Assembly: GCA_021776375.1 (NCBI GenBank)
Contig: JAJFGA010000047.1
Span: forward strand, 1-64,000
Source of the DNA: Hyphococcus sp.
GTDB lineage: Bacteria; Pseudomonadota; Alphaproteobacteria; Caulobacterales; Parvularculaceae
Reading direction: 5' to 3'
Length of the DNA: 64,000 nt
Made by a program: the position numbers and the translations under genes. The notes under the pieces are model-generated. The model saw only the letters and a program-made list of their open reading frames with translations. It was not told where the DNA came from and searched no databases. Shown here in pieces: positions 18,783 through 26,926 of the stretch; the first letter of the stretch is position 1, and each line of letters begins with the position of its first letter.

Positions 18783-20567
18783 GTGTGCGAACGTGTTCAC
18801 ATATTGCTCGGATTTTGTTCTGTTCTCGCTCTGTCGCAGAGCGGGGCATCGCTGTCGGCTGCGCCGCAACTCGATAATGTCGAAGACCGAGCGCCGCAAT
18901 CCAGCCATATGGGCGCAGCCGCGAGCAACCAAACTATCAGCTTTTCTGGCGCTACAAAATTGCCCGATGGCATCCTAATAACGGCCCTCCAACCATCTGA
19001 AATTGAACGCCGTCTGCCACAAGAACAACAAGATAGAAAATTAACCGCCCCCGAAGCCATAAAGATGCTCCCGCCGCCGCCTTTGCGTGAGGGTGGGCCG
19101 AATACATTTGTATTGTCCGCAGTAGAAATAAGCGGTGCAAACGCATTTCCACCCGAAGCGTTCGCGCCGCTTTATGACGCTCTTCTCGCGCGCCCTATAT
19201 CACTAAATGATGTTACGGTTCTTGTTGACGCCATTACCACCATGTATCGCCAGGAGGGTTATTTTCTTTCACGCGCGGTCGCTCCGGCGCAGAGCGCCTC
19301 AAGCGGCGTTCTTCGAATTGATGTTGCAGAAGGATACATTGCCGAAGTTGTGATCAGAGGCGATGCGCCAGCCGTGATAAAGCGTCAGCTGGAGCAGCTC
19401 ACGAAAGAACGGCCGTTACGCCTCGCATCACTTGATCGCACGCTGGCGCTTATTGGAGATCTGCGTGGCATAACGATTATATCATCACAAATCGAACCAG
19501 ATCCCGATACTCTTGTGCGACACAAGTTGATTGTTGAGGTGAAAGCCGATCGCCTAGAGGCCAGCCTTTATACGGACAATCGCGGTACGGATACTGCCGG
19601 GCCAGTTCAGGCATACGCGCATATTGCCGGCAATTCTCTTCTCAAGACAGGAGATCAATTAAGCGCGGGCGTGTTTTTTATACCAGACGATCCCAATGAG
19701 TTGGTCCTTGGCGAGCTTAGCTATCATTTGCCGCTTGCGGGGGCTGGAACATACGCCACTTTTTCCGGGATGATCTCGCACTTTGATGCTGGCTCATCCC
19801 TTGCTGCACTGGATACGCAAAGCAGAACCCGGCGCATCGCCTTTAGTATTTCCCACCCGCTGATCCGCCGCCGCAAAACATCACTGTGGGGAAATGTCGG
19901 TATTGAAGGGCGCAATATAGAAGAAGAAGAACTTGGCGTGCCGCAATATGACGACAAAATGCGCGTCTTCTACGCCTCGGCAAATTTTAAAAAAGAGCAT
20001 TGGAATGGGGTAACGTCAATTTCCGGCAGAGTGAGCAAAGGACTGAACATGCTGGGCGCGTCTAATGGCGGCGCATCCCTATCCCGTCCGGACGCCGATG
20101 GAGAATTTACCAAATTCAATACTCAAATCAGCCGCTACCAGAATATCGGCAAGGTCTTTGGATTATACGCCTCATTTGCAGGGCAAGCGTCATTAGATCC
20201 GTTACTGGCTTCAGAAGAGTTCGCTTTAGGGGGAGCCCGTTACGGCCGCGCCTATGATTATGGCGAGCTTACCGGCGATGACGGCATCGCAAGCCTTGTT
20301 GAGTTTCGTTATGGACGCAATCCAAATTTTAGTCTTCTGGATTTCTACCAGGTCTATGGATTTTATGATTACGGCATTGTGTGGAATGACAACGTAGCAT
20401 CTGAATTTGACTCAATGACGCTGTCTTCCGCAGGCGCCGGCCTCCGCCTCACATTCCCCGCATCAGTCTATGCAAGCTTTGAAGTTGCCCGCCCCCTAAC
20501 CCGCACCCCGTTGACCCAAGGCGATAAGGATTGGCGCGGCTTTTTTTCTATTTCCAAGAGTTTTTGA
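18783..20567 (+). CDS. Two-partner secretion outer-membrane transporter (ShlB/FhaC/HecB family)
   Basis: A TpsB pore that exports a large TpsA exoprotein across the outer membrane. In 594 residues: a signal peptide (HILLGFCSVLALSQSGASLSA), a proline-rich linker, a POTRA-like domain (FVLSAVEISGANAFPPEAFAPL near residues 105-125), a second POTRA-like region with GYFLSRAVAPAQ...GVLRIDVAEGYIAEVVI, then a 16-strand barrel. The C-terminus ends in FFSISKSF with the terminal Phe of outer-membrane proteins. The start is GTG 18783, because TAA stops lie in frame 12 bases upstream. No TpsA gene is seen in the window. It is divergent from the FecR/CHASE2 pair. Confidence 0.88.
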   Translation: MCERVHILLGFCSVLALSQSGASLSAAPQLDNVEDRAPQSSHMGAAASNQTISFSGATKLPDGILITALQPSEIERRLPQEQQDRKLTAPEAIKMLPPPPLREGGPNTFVLSAVEISGANAFPPEAFAPLYDALLARPISLNDVTVLVDAITTMYRQEGYFLSRAVAPAQSASSGVLRIDVAEGYIAEVVIRGDAPAVIKRQLEQLTKERPLRLASLDRTLALIGDLRGITIISSQIEPDPDTLVRHKLIVEVKADRLEASLYTDNRGTDTAGPVQAYAHIAGNSLLKTGDQLSAGVFFIPDDPNELVLGELSYHLPLAGAGTYATFSGMISHFDAGSSLAALDTQSRTRRIAFSISHPLIRRRKTSLWGNVGIEGRNIEEEELGVPQYDDKMRVFYASANFKKEHWNGVTSISGRVSKGLNMLGASNGGASLSRPDADGEFTKFNTQISRYQNIGKVFGLYASFAGQASLDPLLASEEFALGGARYGRAYDYGELTGDDGIASLVEFRYGRNPNFSLLDFYQVYGFYDYGIVWNDNVASEFDSMTLSSAGAGLRLTFPASVYASFEVARPLTRTPLTQGDKDWRGFFSISKSF

Positions 20568-20756
20568 GTGTTTATATCCAAGCCCACTGGCAGCCGTTTC
20601 ACCACACCGGAAATACTAGCGCTTGGTCTCATTTGATCCAGCATGACCATAACGTTACGACCAAGCTTTCGAGCCTGGTCGCGAACCTGCGCATAGTTAT
20701 CATTTTTGCAAACAACCGATCGAAGATGTGGCCGCGTTCAAAGAGGTTGGGTCAAA

Positions 20757-21275
20757 CTAAAGAGACGCCGCCGCTCGTGAAGCTTGGTCATAAAGACCTG
20801 ACAGTGCCCGCAAATTCTCCGCCATTTCTGAGAGCTGGTCTCCATCTTGTTCGATCGTCTTGAGGCTTTGCACCAAACATTGTTCGCGGATATTGCGATA
20901 CTCATCGCATAATTGGCGGCCTTGTGTTGTGGTCGTGTAAAAAACTTCTTTCCCCCGCTTAGCCCCTTCAATCAGTCCTAACTTGACAAGTTTTTTTAGA
21001 GCATAATTCACAGTATGCGTATCTTCGATGTTCAACATAAAACAGATATCGACACGACGCTTTTCATTATTGCGATGATTGATGTTGTGCAGGACTAGAA
21101 CATCAATTGCATTCATATCGCCTTGTCCCGCAGCGGCGGCGCATCGAACAACCCATTGTTGAAATGCATTATAGATAACCGTTAGTCCGAATTCGACTTC
21201 TGATAAGGGCCAGCCCTCCGGCGTTGCAAGATGTCTTGAGGATACTATTTTTCTCTTTTTTTTACTCGCCACCAT
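20757..21275 (-). CDS. Winged-helix (MarR-like) transcriptional regulator
   Basis: A DNA-binding protein with a winged helix-turn-helix at about residues 45-125: NAIDVLVLHNINHRNNEKRRVDI, NIEDTHTVNYALKKLVKLGLIEGAKRGKEVFYTTTTQGRQL, where the last part is the typical recognition helix and wing. A basic N-terminus (ASKKKRK) precedes it. I prefer ATG 21275 (172 residues), with AAAGGTG about 9 bases upstream; ATG 21299 or GTG 21320 are alternatives. It is the last gene of the oxoprolinase - transporter - regulator set and is likely to control it. Confidence 0.75.
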   Translation of the reverse strand: MVASKKKRKIVSSRHLATPEGWPLSEVEFGLTVIYNAFQQWVVRCAAAAGQGDMNAIDVLVLHNINHRNNEKRRVDICFMLNIEDTHTVNYALKKLVKLGLIEGAKRGKEVFYTTTTQGRQLCDEYRNIREQCLVQSLKTIEQDGDQLSEMAENLRALSGLYDQASRAAASL

Positions 21276-21408
21276 TTGCTTACACCTTTCAAATCGCATT
21301 TTCGAAAACCTTACTCTCACAAATAATCTACGGGTGCATATGGGGCTGGTTGATCCCTAACCGTCCTGTGAGCACGGCAATCTCTCTCTGACGCACACAT
21401 AAAACGGG

Positions 21409-22626
21409 CTACATGATCCCCAACGATCGCAAGATCAGTCGTAGCCCCAGCCCCGTTGTCACCGCCAACACGCCGAAGCCAAGAAGGTTCGCCATCCAAC
21501 CATTTGCATATTGCCCAAGAAGGTCTTTCCTGTTCATCGCGAAAAGCAGAAAGCTCGCAATAATCGGTAATAGAAGACCGTTTGCAAACTGTGCGGATAA
21601 TATGATCGTGACAGGCTTAATGCCGGTCAAAGAAAGTCCTGCGCCGACAACAATAACGCTTAACATAATCATTCGAAAAATTATCGATTTTTGTCCCCCT
21701 TCGATTTTCAAAACTTCTGTCATCGCATAAGCGGTCGCAAGCGGCGCGGTAATGGAAGACGAAAGGCCCGCTGCAAGGAAGCCGATCCCAAGCAAATATT
21801 TTGAAAACGGGCCAAACAAGGGTTCGAATTGGCGCGCCATATCGCTGGCATTTGAAATTTCTAGCCCCAGAGTGAACATACTTGCTGCAGCGGTCGAAAC
21901 GATAAGGATCGTGATCAGGCCGCCAACGCCTATCGCCATAATCGTATCGGAACGAGCATTCGCCAGGTGCTCAGGTCCCGCCCATTTCGCTTTGACGGCG
22001 GATGCATGAAGGAAAAGATTATAGGGAACGACCGTTGTTCCGATAAGAGCGATAACAGTCATCAGGCTTCCGTCAGGTATAGAGGGAATAGCAAGGCCGC
22101 GGCCAAGGTCCTGGATATCAGGGCGCACAATGACGAATGTGGCGATAAAAGCGACCGCCATGATCATGACGAGACCAATCAGAACTTTCTCGATTTGTTT
22201 GTAGTTGCCGCCTATCAAAAGAAACGCCGCCAAGAGGGAAATGACGCCCACAGTTAGCCGAAATACATTATCGTTCTCGCCCATTACCGCTTCCACACCG
22301 AGCGCGGCGCCGGAGAGATTACCCGCCTCATATGCGGAATTGCCTATGTATAGCGCAACAACAATCAGAGCGAATAACGGCCACTTCCAGCCTGAGTTAT
22401 TCAAAACTCTCGCCAGGCTCTCGCCAAGCCCCCTTTGGGTCACGACGCCAAGGCGCGCGGACATCTCCTGTAATACAATGGTCGCAAGTGTCGCGAACAC
22501 AAGCACCCACAAAAGCGCATATCCAAACGTGGCGCCAGCCACCGTGCACGCAGTCACCGTACCGGGACCGATAAAAGCAGCCGTGACAAGCGCGCCGGGC
22601 CCGATATTTTTAAAAGCCTTAATCAC
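21409..22626 (-). CDS. Nramp-superfamily transporter lacking the metal-binding motifs
   Basis: A 405-residue membrane protein with about 11 helices and clear Nramp fold patterns (GPGALVTAAFIGPGT, FGYALLWVLVFATLATIVLQEMSARLG, PYNLFLHASAV). In true Mn/Fe Nramp proteins helix 1 reads DPGN and helix 6 MPH; here these are G20-P-G-T23 and V200-P-Y202. The metal ligands Asp, Asn, Met and His are therefore replaced. It starts with GTG, 54 bases after the oxoprolinase stop. Bacillus subtilis YcsG, another Nramp-family protein, lies next to the 5-oxoprolinase gene pxpA, so an organic substrate such as 5-oxoproline is my preferred inference. Confidence 0.85.
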   Translation of the reverse strand: MIKAFKNIGPGALVTAAFIGPGTVTACTVAGATFGYALLWVLVFATLATIVLQEMSARLGVVTQRGLGESLARVLNNSGWKWPLFALIVVALYIGNSAYEAGNLSGAALGVEAVMGENDNVFRLTVGVISLLAAFLLIGGNYKQIEKVLIGLVMIMAVAFIATFVIVRPDIQDLGRGLAIPSIPDGSLMTVIALIGTTVVPYNLFLHASAVKAKWAGPEHLANARSDTIMAIGVGGLITILIVSTAAASMFTLGLEISNASDMARQFEPLFGPFSKYLLGIGFLAAGLSSSITAPLATAYAMTEVLKIEGGQKSIIFRMIMLSVIVVGAGLSLTGIKPVTIILSAQFANGLLLPIIASFLLFAMNRKDLLGQYANGWMANLLGFGVLAVTTGLGLRLILRSLGIM

Positions 22627-22679
22627 AATAGATTTTTCCTGAGCGCCATTTCGTCTGTTCCGTATCTGGCTTGTTGAGA

Positions 22680-25600
22680 TTAACTTTCACTCCGTTCCGC
22701 ACACGGGCCGAACCCACCGCCTGTGGGTGTACGTACATTAATAGTATCGCCTGCAGAAACGTAAGCATGAGCGCAGCCGCCAAGATCTTCAACCATTTGA
22801 TCCTTGCGAACGATCCAGTTGCGACCGGCGCGGCCGGGTTCGCCTCCAGCAAGACCAAAAGGAGACTTCACGCGGTAATCCGATAAGATCGAGCACTCCA
22901 TGTCTTCTAAAAACCGAATTCGACGGATAACGCCATCTCCAGCATTCCATTGGCCACGCCCGCCTGAGCCTCTTTCCACTGAAAACTCTTCCAGAACAAC
23001 CGGGTAACGATGCTCGAGTATCTCCGGATCCGTAAGGCGCGTGTTCGTCATATGCGTGTGAACAGCCGCAACGCCGTCAAAGCCGGGGCCTGCTGGACTG
23101 CCGGAGCAGATGGTTTCATAATACTGGTACTGATCATTTCCAAATGTTAAATTATTCATTGTCCCCTGACTGGATCCCAAAACATTGAGCGCTGCAAACA
23201 AAACGTTCGTGACGACTTGGCTAGTCTCAACATTGCCCGCGACCACAGCCGCAGGAAAACAGGGATTGAGCATTGACCCTTCTGGGACAATGATATTAAG
23301 CGGCTTCATGCAGCCAGCATTCAGCGGGATTTCATCATCTATTAGGCACCGAAAAACATATAGAACTGCTGCGCGCGTTATTGCTCCAGGTGCGTTAAAA
23401 TTACTTGGAAGCTGTAAACTCGTTCCGGTGAAGTCAATGGTAGCTTCGCGTTTGTCTTTATCGATTGTTATGGCAACCTGAATTTTCGCGCCAGAATCCA
23501 ACTCAACCTTAAAATCTCCGTTGTTAAGGCGCGTAATGACGCGTCGAACAGCGTCCTCAGCACTATCTTGAATAAACCCCATATAGGCGCGAACGGTTGC
23601 AAGCCCATAATTATCGACAAGTTTGCGTAGCTCGCCCGCGCCTGTTGCATTTGCAGCAACCTGCGCCATGAGATCGGCGATATTCTGTTCAATATTTCGC
23701 GCCGGATAAGGTCCGGCCCCGAGCGCGTTCTGAATTGCTTCTGTCATGAAAACACCATTTTCGACTAGCTTCAAATTGTCGAGAACAATTCCCTCTTCAT
23801 AAATAGTCTTTCCCAACGGAGACATCGAACCCGGTGCGATGCCTCCGACATCTTCATGATGCGCGCGTGAGGCTACGAAAAATAAGATTTCATTTTCTTC
23901 GCGGTCGAACACCGGTGAAACAACAGTAATGTCCGGCAAGTGCGAGCCGCCATTATACGGATTATTCTGAACAAAAGCGTCGCCTGGCCTTATTTCTCTC
24001 CCGCTATTGATGATGACTTTTACACTTGAGTCCATGGAACCCAAATGAACCGGAACATGCGGGGCGTTGGCGATTAGATTGCCATCTGTGTCAAAAATTG
24101 CACAAGAAAAATCCAGCCGTTCTTTGACGTTCACGGACTGAGAAGTATTGCGCAAAACAATTCCCATTTGCTCGGCAATGGACATAAATAGATTGTTAAA
24201 AATTTCCAAAGTTACCGGATCATAAGACGCAGATGTTTTTGATGCTTGGCTATGAGGCGCTATATAGTCGAGAATGAGATGACGATAGCGGTTCATACTC
24301 GCCCGCCAACCAGGCTCAACAACAATCGTGCCTGTCGCCTCAATGATGATGGCTGGCCCCTCGATTTCGTGACCATAGTGCAGATCATCTATTGAATAGA
24401 CAAATGCGTGCAGCCACTGCCCGCGCGAAAAAACACGTGTCCTAGACAGCGTTTCAGGCGCGCCAGATACGGCGATCGTTGCGGCTTGTTCTTGGTGTGT
24501 ACCACCGCCGCCATTAGAGTCTAAAATTATTGTGTCAAGAATGACACTCTTATCATTAGCAATAAAACCAAACTGACGCTTGTGTTGTTCTTCAAATTTC
24601 GAACGCATCGTTCGAGCATTTTCAAACGGAACCTTTATGGTCGTATCAGTACCTTTGTACCGAATGAGCGCCGACGCGGTATGGGTCAAGCTACATTGAG
24701 TTAGACCTTGTGCGCAAAGGTCAGCCTCATTAGCTGCCATAAGCGTATCAATAATTGAGCGGATGTCATGCACCAAGGGAGGAGATAATTCTCTATCGAT
24801 GACGTATTGGCGTTCAGTCTGAATTGTAGCCAACCCCATACCATAAGCTGACAACACACCAGAAAGTGGATGCAACAAAATCTTTTCTATGCCAAGGCGT
24901 TCAGCGACAAGGCAGGCGTGTTGACCGCCTGCGCCGCCAAAACAATTCATCACATAGTCTTTGACGTTATATCCGCGCGATACTGATATTTTTTTTATCG
25001 CCTGAGCCATGTGTTCAACAGCAATGTCGAGATAACCTTCAGCGACTTCTTCTGCTGAACGCCCGTCTCCGACTTCGTTAGCCACCTCAGCAAAAGCTTC
25101 TAAGGACGCGTCGCGATCCAGGGGTTGATCTTGATTAGGGCCAAAGATTTTTGGAAAATACTCCGGCAATAACTTACCCAGACACACATTTATATCTGTA
25201 ACTGCCAGCTTTCCGTCACGACGGTAACAAACGGGACCTGGGTTGGCTCCTGCTGAATCTGGCCCGACGCGAAAGCGGCGGTCTTCGAATGATAGAAGCG
25301 ACCCTCCTCCAGCGGCCACCGTATGTATATACATCATAGGTACACGCATTCTGACGCCCGCGACTTGTGTTTCGTAAGCCTTCTCAAACTCTCCGGCATA
25401 ATGGGACACATCTGTAGATGTGCCGCCCATATCAAACCCAATAATTTTATCGAAGCCGGAAAGCTTTGCCGTATGAACCGAGCCCACTATTCCGCCCGCC
25501 GGCCCAGAAAGGATTGCATCACGCCCGCGAAACTTGCCAGCATCAACCAACCCGCCAGAGGATTGCATAAAGAGCAGCTGACCAGGCGCATTATTGCGCC

Positions 25601-26315
25601 CAATCGCCTCAGCAATTTGATCAACATATCTACGCAGAATTGGCGTTAAATACGCGTCCACTATTGTTGTCTCCCCACGGGAAACAATTTTTGTCAGTGG
25701 ACTGACATCATGGCTCGCTGAAATTTGAGTAAAGCCAATATCTTGTGAAAGCTCCATAAGGCGCTTCTCATGCTCAGGAAATTTGTAGGCATGCATCAGC
25801 ACAATCGCTATGGATCGGTAACCCTGATCAAAGGCTGCTTTCAGTGCGGCGCGCGCATTTTCCATATTGAGAACCGCTTCCACAGTTCCACAGTCCCGGA
25901 TACGCTCATCGACTTCGATCACATCGCCATATAGAAGGTCAGGTTTTTGTATGTTCAATTCAAACGTTTTCTGGCGGGCCTGATAACCGATTTCAATGAC
26001 GTCACGAAAACCCTTTGTGACAACGAGAACTGTGGCGTCGCCTTTTTTTTCCAACAATGCATTCGTGGCGACCGTTGTTCCCATCCTTATGGAGCTAATC
26101 TGTTCAAATGGGATTGGCGCGTCCTGGGGGATGTCTAAAAACTTGCTAACCCCATGCAGCGCTGCGTCCTCATAGGCTTCCGGGTTTTCCGACAAAAGCT
26201 TTGTCGTTCGCAATTCACCCTGTGGGGACTTTGCAATAACGTCCGTAAATGTGCCGCCGCGATCAATCCAAAATTCCCATTTTTCTTTTGTATTTTGGGA
26301 AGTTTGCAGGCGCAT
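22680..26315 (-). CDS. 5-Oxoprolinase-type hydantoinase (HyuA-HyuB fusion, OPLAH-like)
   Basis: ATP-dependent amidohydrolase that opens cyclic amides; the OPLAH type converts 5-oxo-L-proline to glutamate. The single chain has 1211 residues. The HyuA half (1 to about 690) begins with EFWIDRGGTFTDVIAKSPQG and LRTTKLLSENPEAYEDAA, shows MGTTVATNALLEKKG, and the ATPase-fold segment IIGFDMGGTSTDVSHYAGEFE. The HyuB half starts at about 705 with YDPVTLEIFNNLFMSIAEQMG, then VKERLDFSCAIFDTDGNLIA and the C-terminal GGGFG. Length and motifs fit eukaryotic and bacterial OPLAH better than separate HyuA/HyuB enzymes. It leads the operon with the Nramp-like transporter and the regulator. Confidence 0.9.
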   Translation of the reverse strand: MRLQTSQNTKEKWEFWIDRGGTFTDVIAKSPQGELRTTKLLSENPEAYEDAALHGVSKFLDIPQDAPIPFEQISSIRMGTTVATNALLEKKGDATVLVVTKGFRDVIEIGYQARQKTFELNIQKPDLLYGDVIEVDERIRDCGTVEAVLNMENARAALKAAFDQGYRSIAIVLMHAYKFPEHEKRLMELSQDIGFTQISASHDVSPLTKIVSRGETTIVDAYLTPILRRYVDQIAEAIGRNNAPGQLLFMQSSGGLVDAGKFRGRDAILSGPAGGIVGSVHTAKLSGFDKIIGFDMGGTSTDVSHYAGEFEKAYETQVAGVRMRVPMMYIHTVAAGGGSLLSFEDRRFRVGPDSAGANPGPVCYRRDGKLAVTDINVCLGKLLPEYFPKIFGPNQDQPLDRDASLEAFAEVANEVGDGRSAEEVAEGYLDIAVEHMAQAIKKISVSRGYNVKDYVMNCFGGAGGQHACLVAERLGIEKILLHPLSGVLSAYGMGLATIQTERQYVIDRELSPPLVHDIRSIIDTLMAANEADLCAQGLTQCSLTHTASALIRYKGTDTTIKVPFENARTMRSKFEEQHKRQFGFIANDKSVILDTIILDSNGGGGTHQEQAATIAVSGAPETLSRTRVFSRGQWLHAFVYSIDDLHYGHEIEGPAIIIEATGTIVVEPGWRASMNRYRHLILDYIAPHSQASKTSASYDPVTLEIFNNLFMSIAEQMGIVLRNTSQSVNVKERLDFSCAIFDTDGNLIANAPHVPVHLGSMDSSVKVIINSGREIRPGDAFVQNNPYNGGSHLPDITVVSPVFDREENEILFFVASRAHHEDVGGIAPGSMSPLGKTIYEEGIVLDNLKLVENGVFMTEAIQNALGAGPYPARNIEQNIADLMAQVAANATGAGELRKLVDNYGLATVRAYMGFIQDSAEDAVRRVITRLNNGDFKVELDSGAKIQVAITIDKDKREATIDFTGTSLQLPSNFNAPGAITRAAVLYVFRCLIDDEIPLNAGCMKPLNIIVPEGSMLNPCFPAAVVAGNVETSQVVTNVLFAALNVLGSSQGTMNNLTFGNDQYQYYETICSGSPAGPGFDGVAAVHTHMTNTRLTDPEILEHRYPVVLEEFSVERGSGGRGQWNAGDGVIRRIRFLEDMECSILSDYRVKSPFGLAGGEPGRAGRNWIVRKDQMVEDLGGCAHAYVSAGDTINVRTPTGGGFGPCAERSES

Positions 26316-26365
26316 CGAAAAGTCCTTTTAGCAATGATATATTTTCACGGCCGTTATTTGAAAAA

Positions 26366-26399
26366 AACGTTGATATTGTATCGATGTTTTGTCAACGTT
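26366..26399. promoter_or_regulatory. Inverted repeat upstream of the oxoprolinase gene
   Basis: AACGTTGA (26366-26373) and TCAACGTT (26392-26399) form a perfect 8-base inverted repeat with an 18-base spacer, 51-84 bases upstream of the oxoprolinase ATG. The position suits an operator of the winged-helix regulator encoded at the end of the same operon. The arms could also form a hairpin. Confidence 0.5.
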
Positions 26400-26797
26400 A
26401 TTTTATATAACCCGTCAGTTTTCGTGAGGCCGATGAACGTGGCTGGCGACATCGCTCGCCAAGCCAATCGGGAAAAATTGAGATCGTTCACCTAGATGAA
26501 CGCGCACATCTGTCGGCAAAGCGGCGTCTACTTGCCCCCTTAAACCGAGACTGACGGGCCTAGGATCGATAATGATCCGCAATAGCACTGCACAATACAC
26601 TCGCCATCCACGCCCTTAGTTTGCGCTCGTAGCGCAACTCTCGTGCTGGCCCAAGACGCGAATAAAGACGTCCTGAAAACCGTCGAAGGCCCATTATCTT
26701 GCTTTAAATAATATGAGAGATGCAACATATGCTATTGTTGTTCTATAGCCTCGTCATCATATTATGATCCATACGTTGCACGCTGACGGCCCTTAAG

Positions 26798-26838
26798 TTG
26801 ACAAAAATCAAGGCGCGACAGTGTGGCGCATATATAAT
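26798..26838 (+). promoter_or_regulatory. FNR/FixK-type promoter of cfa
   Basis: TTGAC-AAAA-ATCAA at 26798-26811 fits the FNR/FixK/Dnr consensus TTGAT-N4-ATCAA at 9 of 10 positions. TATAAT lies at 26833-26838. The distance between the two centres is 31 bases, which puts the box near -41, the position of class II FNR-activated promoters. No TTGACA is placed at a usable -35. This supports cfa induction when oxygen is low; the regulator itself is not in the window. Confidence 0.68.
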
Positions 26839-26887
26839 TGCATACATCAAAAGGGCTGCAGCCGTTATATATGTAGTATGTATGCAA
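26838..26887 (+). repeat. Nested inverted repeats in the cfa leader
   Basis: TTGCATACAT (26838-26847) and ATGTATGCAA (26878-26887) are exact inverted repeats. Between them lies the perfect 10-base palindrome GGCTGCAGCC (26854-26863). TATATAA (26831-26837) can also pair with TTATATA (26865-26871), giving an alternative fold. The array ends 39 bases before the cfa ATG and overlaps the predicted transcription start, so it may be a leader structure or an operator. Confidence 0.6.
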
Positions 26888-26926
26888 ACTTGTTCTGCGT
26901 GATTGTTCCACTCGAAGGAGACAGCC

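Larger units (their letters stand above)
26316..26926. other. Long divergent intergenic region between oxoprolinase and cfa
   Basis: This 611-base stretch has no convincing gene; the short frames in it lack motifs and ribosome-binding sites. It holds control elements, described separately: an inverted repeat near the oxoprolinase start (26366-26399), an FNR/FixK-type box (26798-26811), a -10 hexamer TATAAT (26833-26838) and nested inverted repeats (26838-26887) ahead of cfa. The middle part, about 26420-26740, shows nothing I can interpret. Confidence 0.6.

Noticed and set aside
20568-20756. Short minus-strand frame between tpsB and the regulator gene (NDNYAQVRDQARKLGRN...)
   Set aside because: It looks protein-like for about 50 residues but runs into tpsB, has no start site and matches no family I know; I could not support it as a gene or an IS remnant.
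26371-26385. GTTGATATTGTATCGA as an FNR box upstream of oxoprolinase
   Set aside because: The spacer is 5 bases and the right half is ATCGA, so it does not fit; the larger inverted repeat explains it better.
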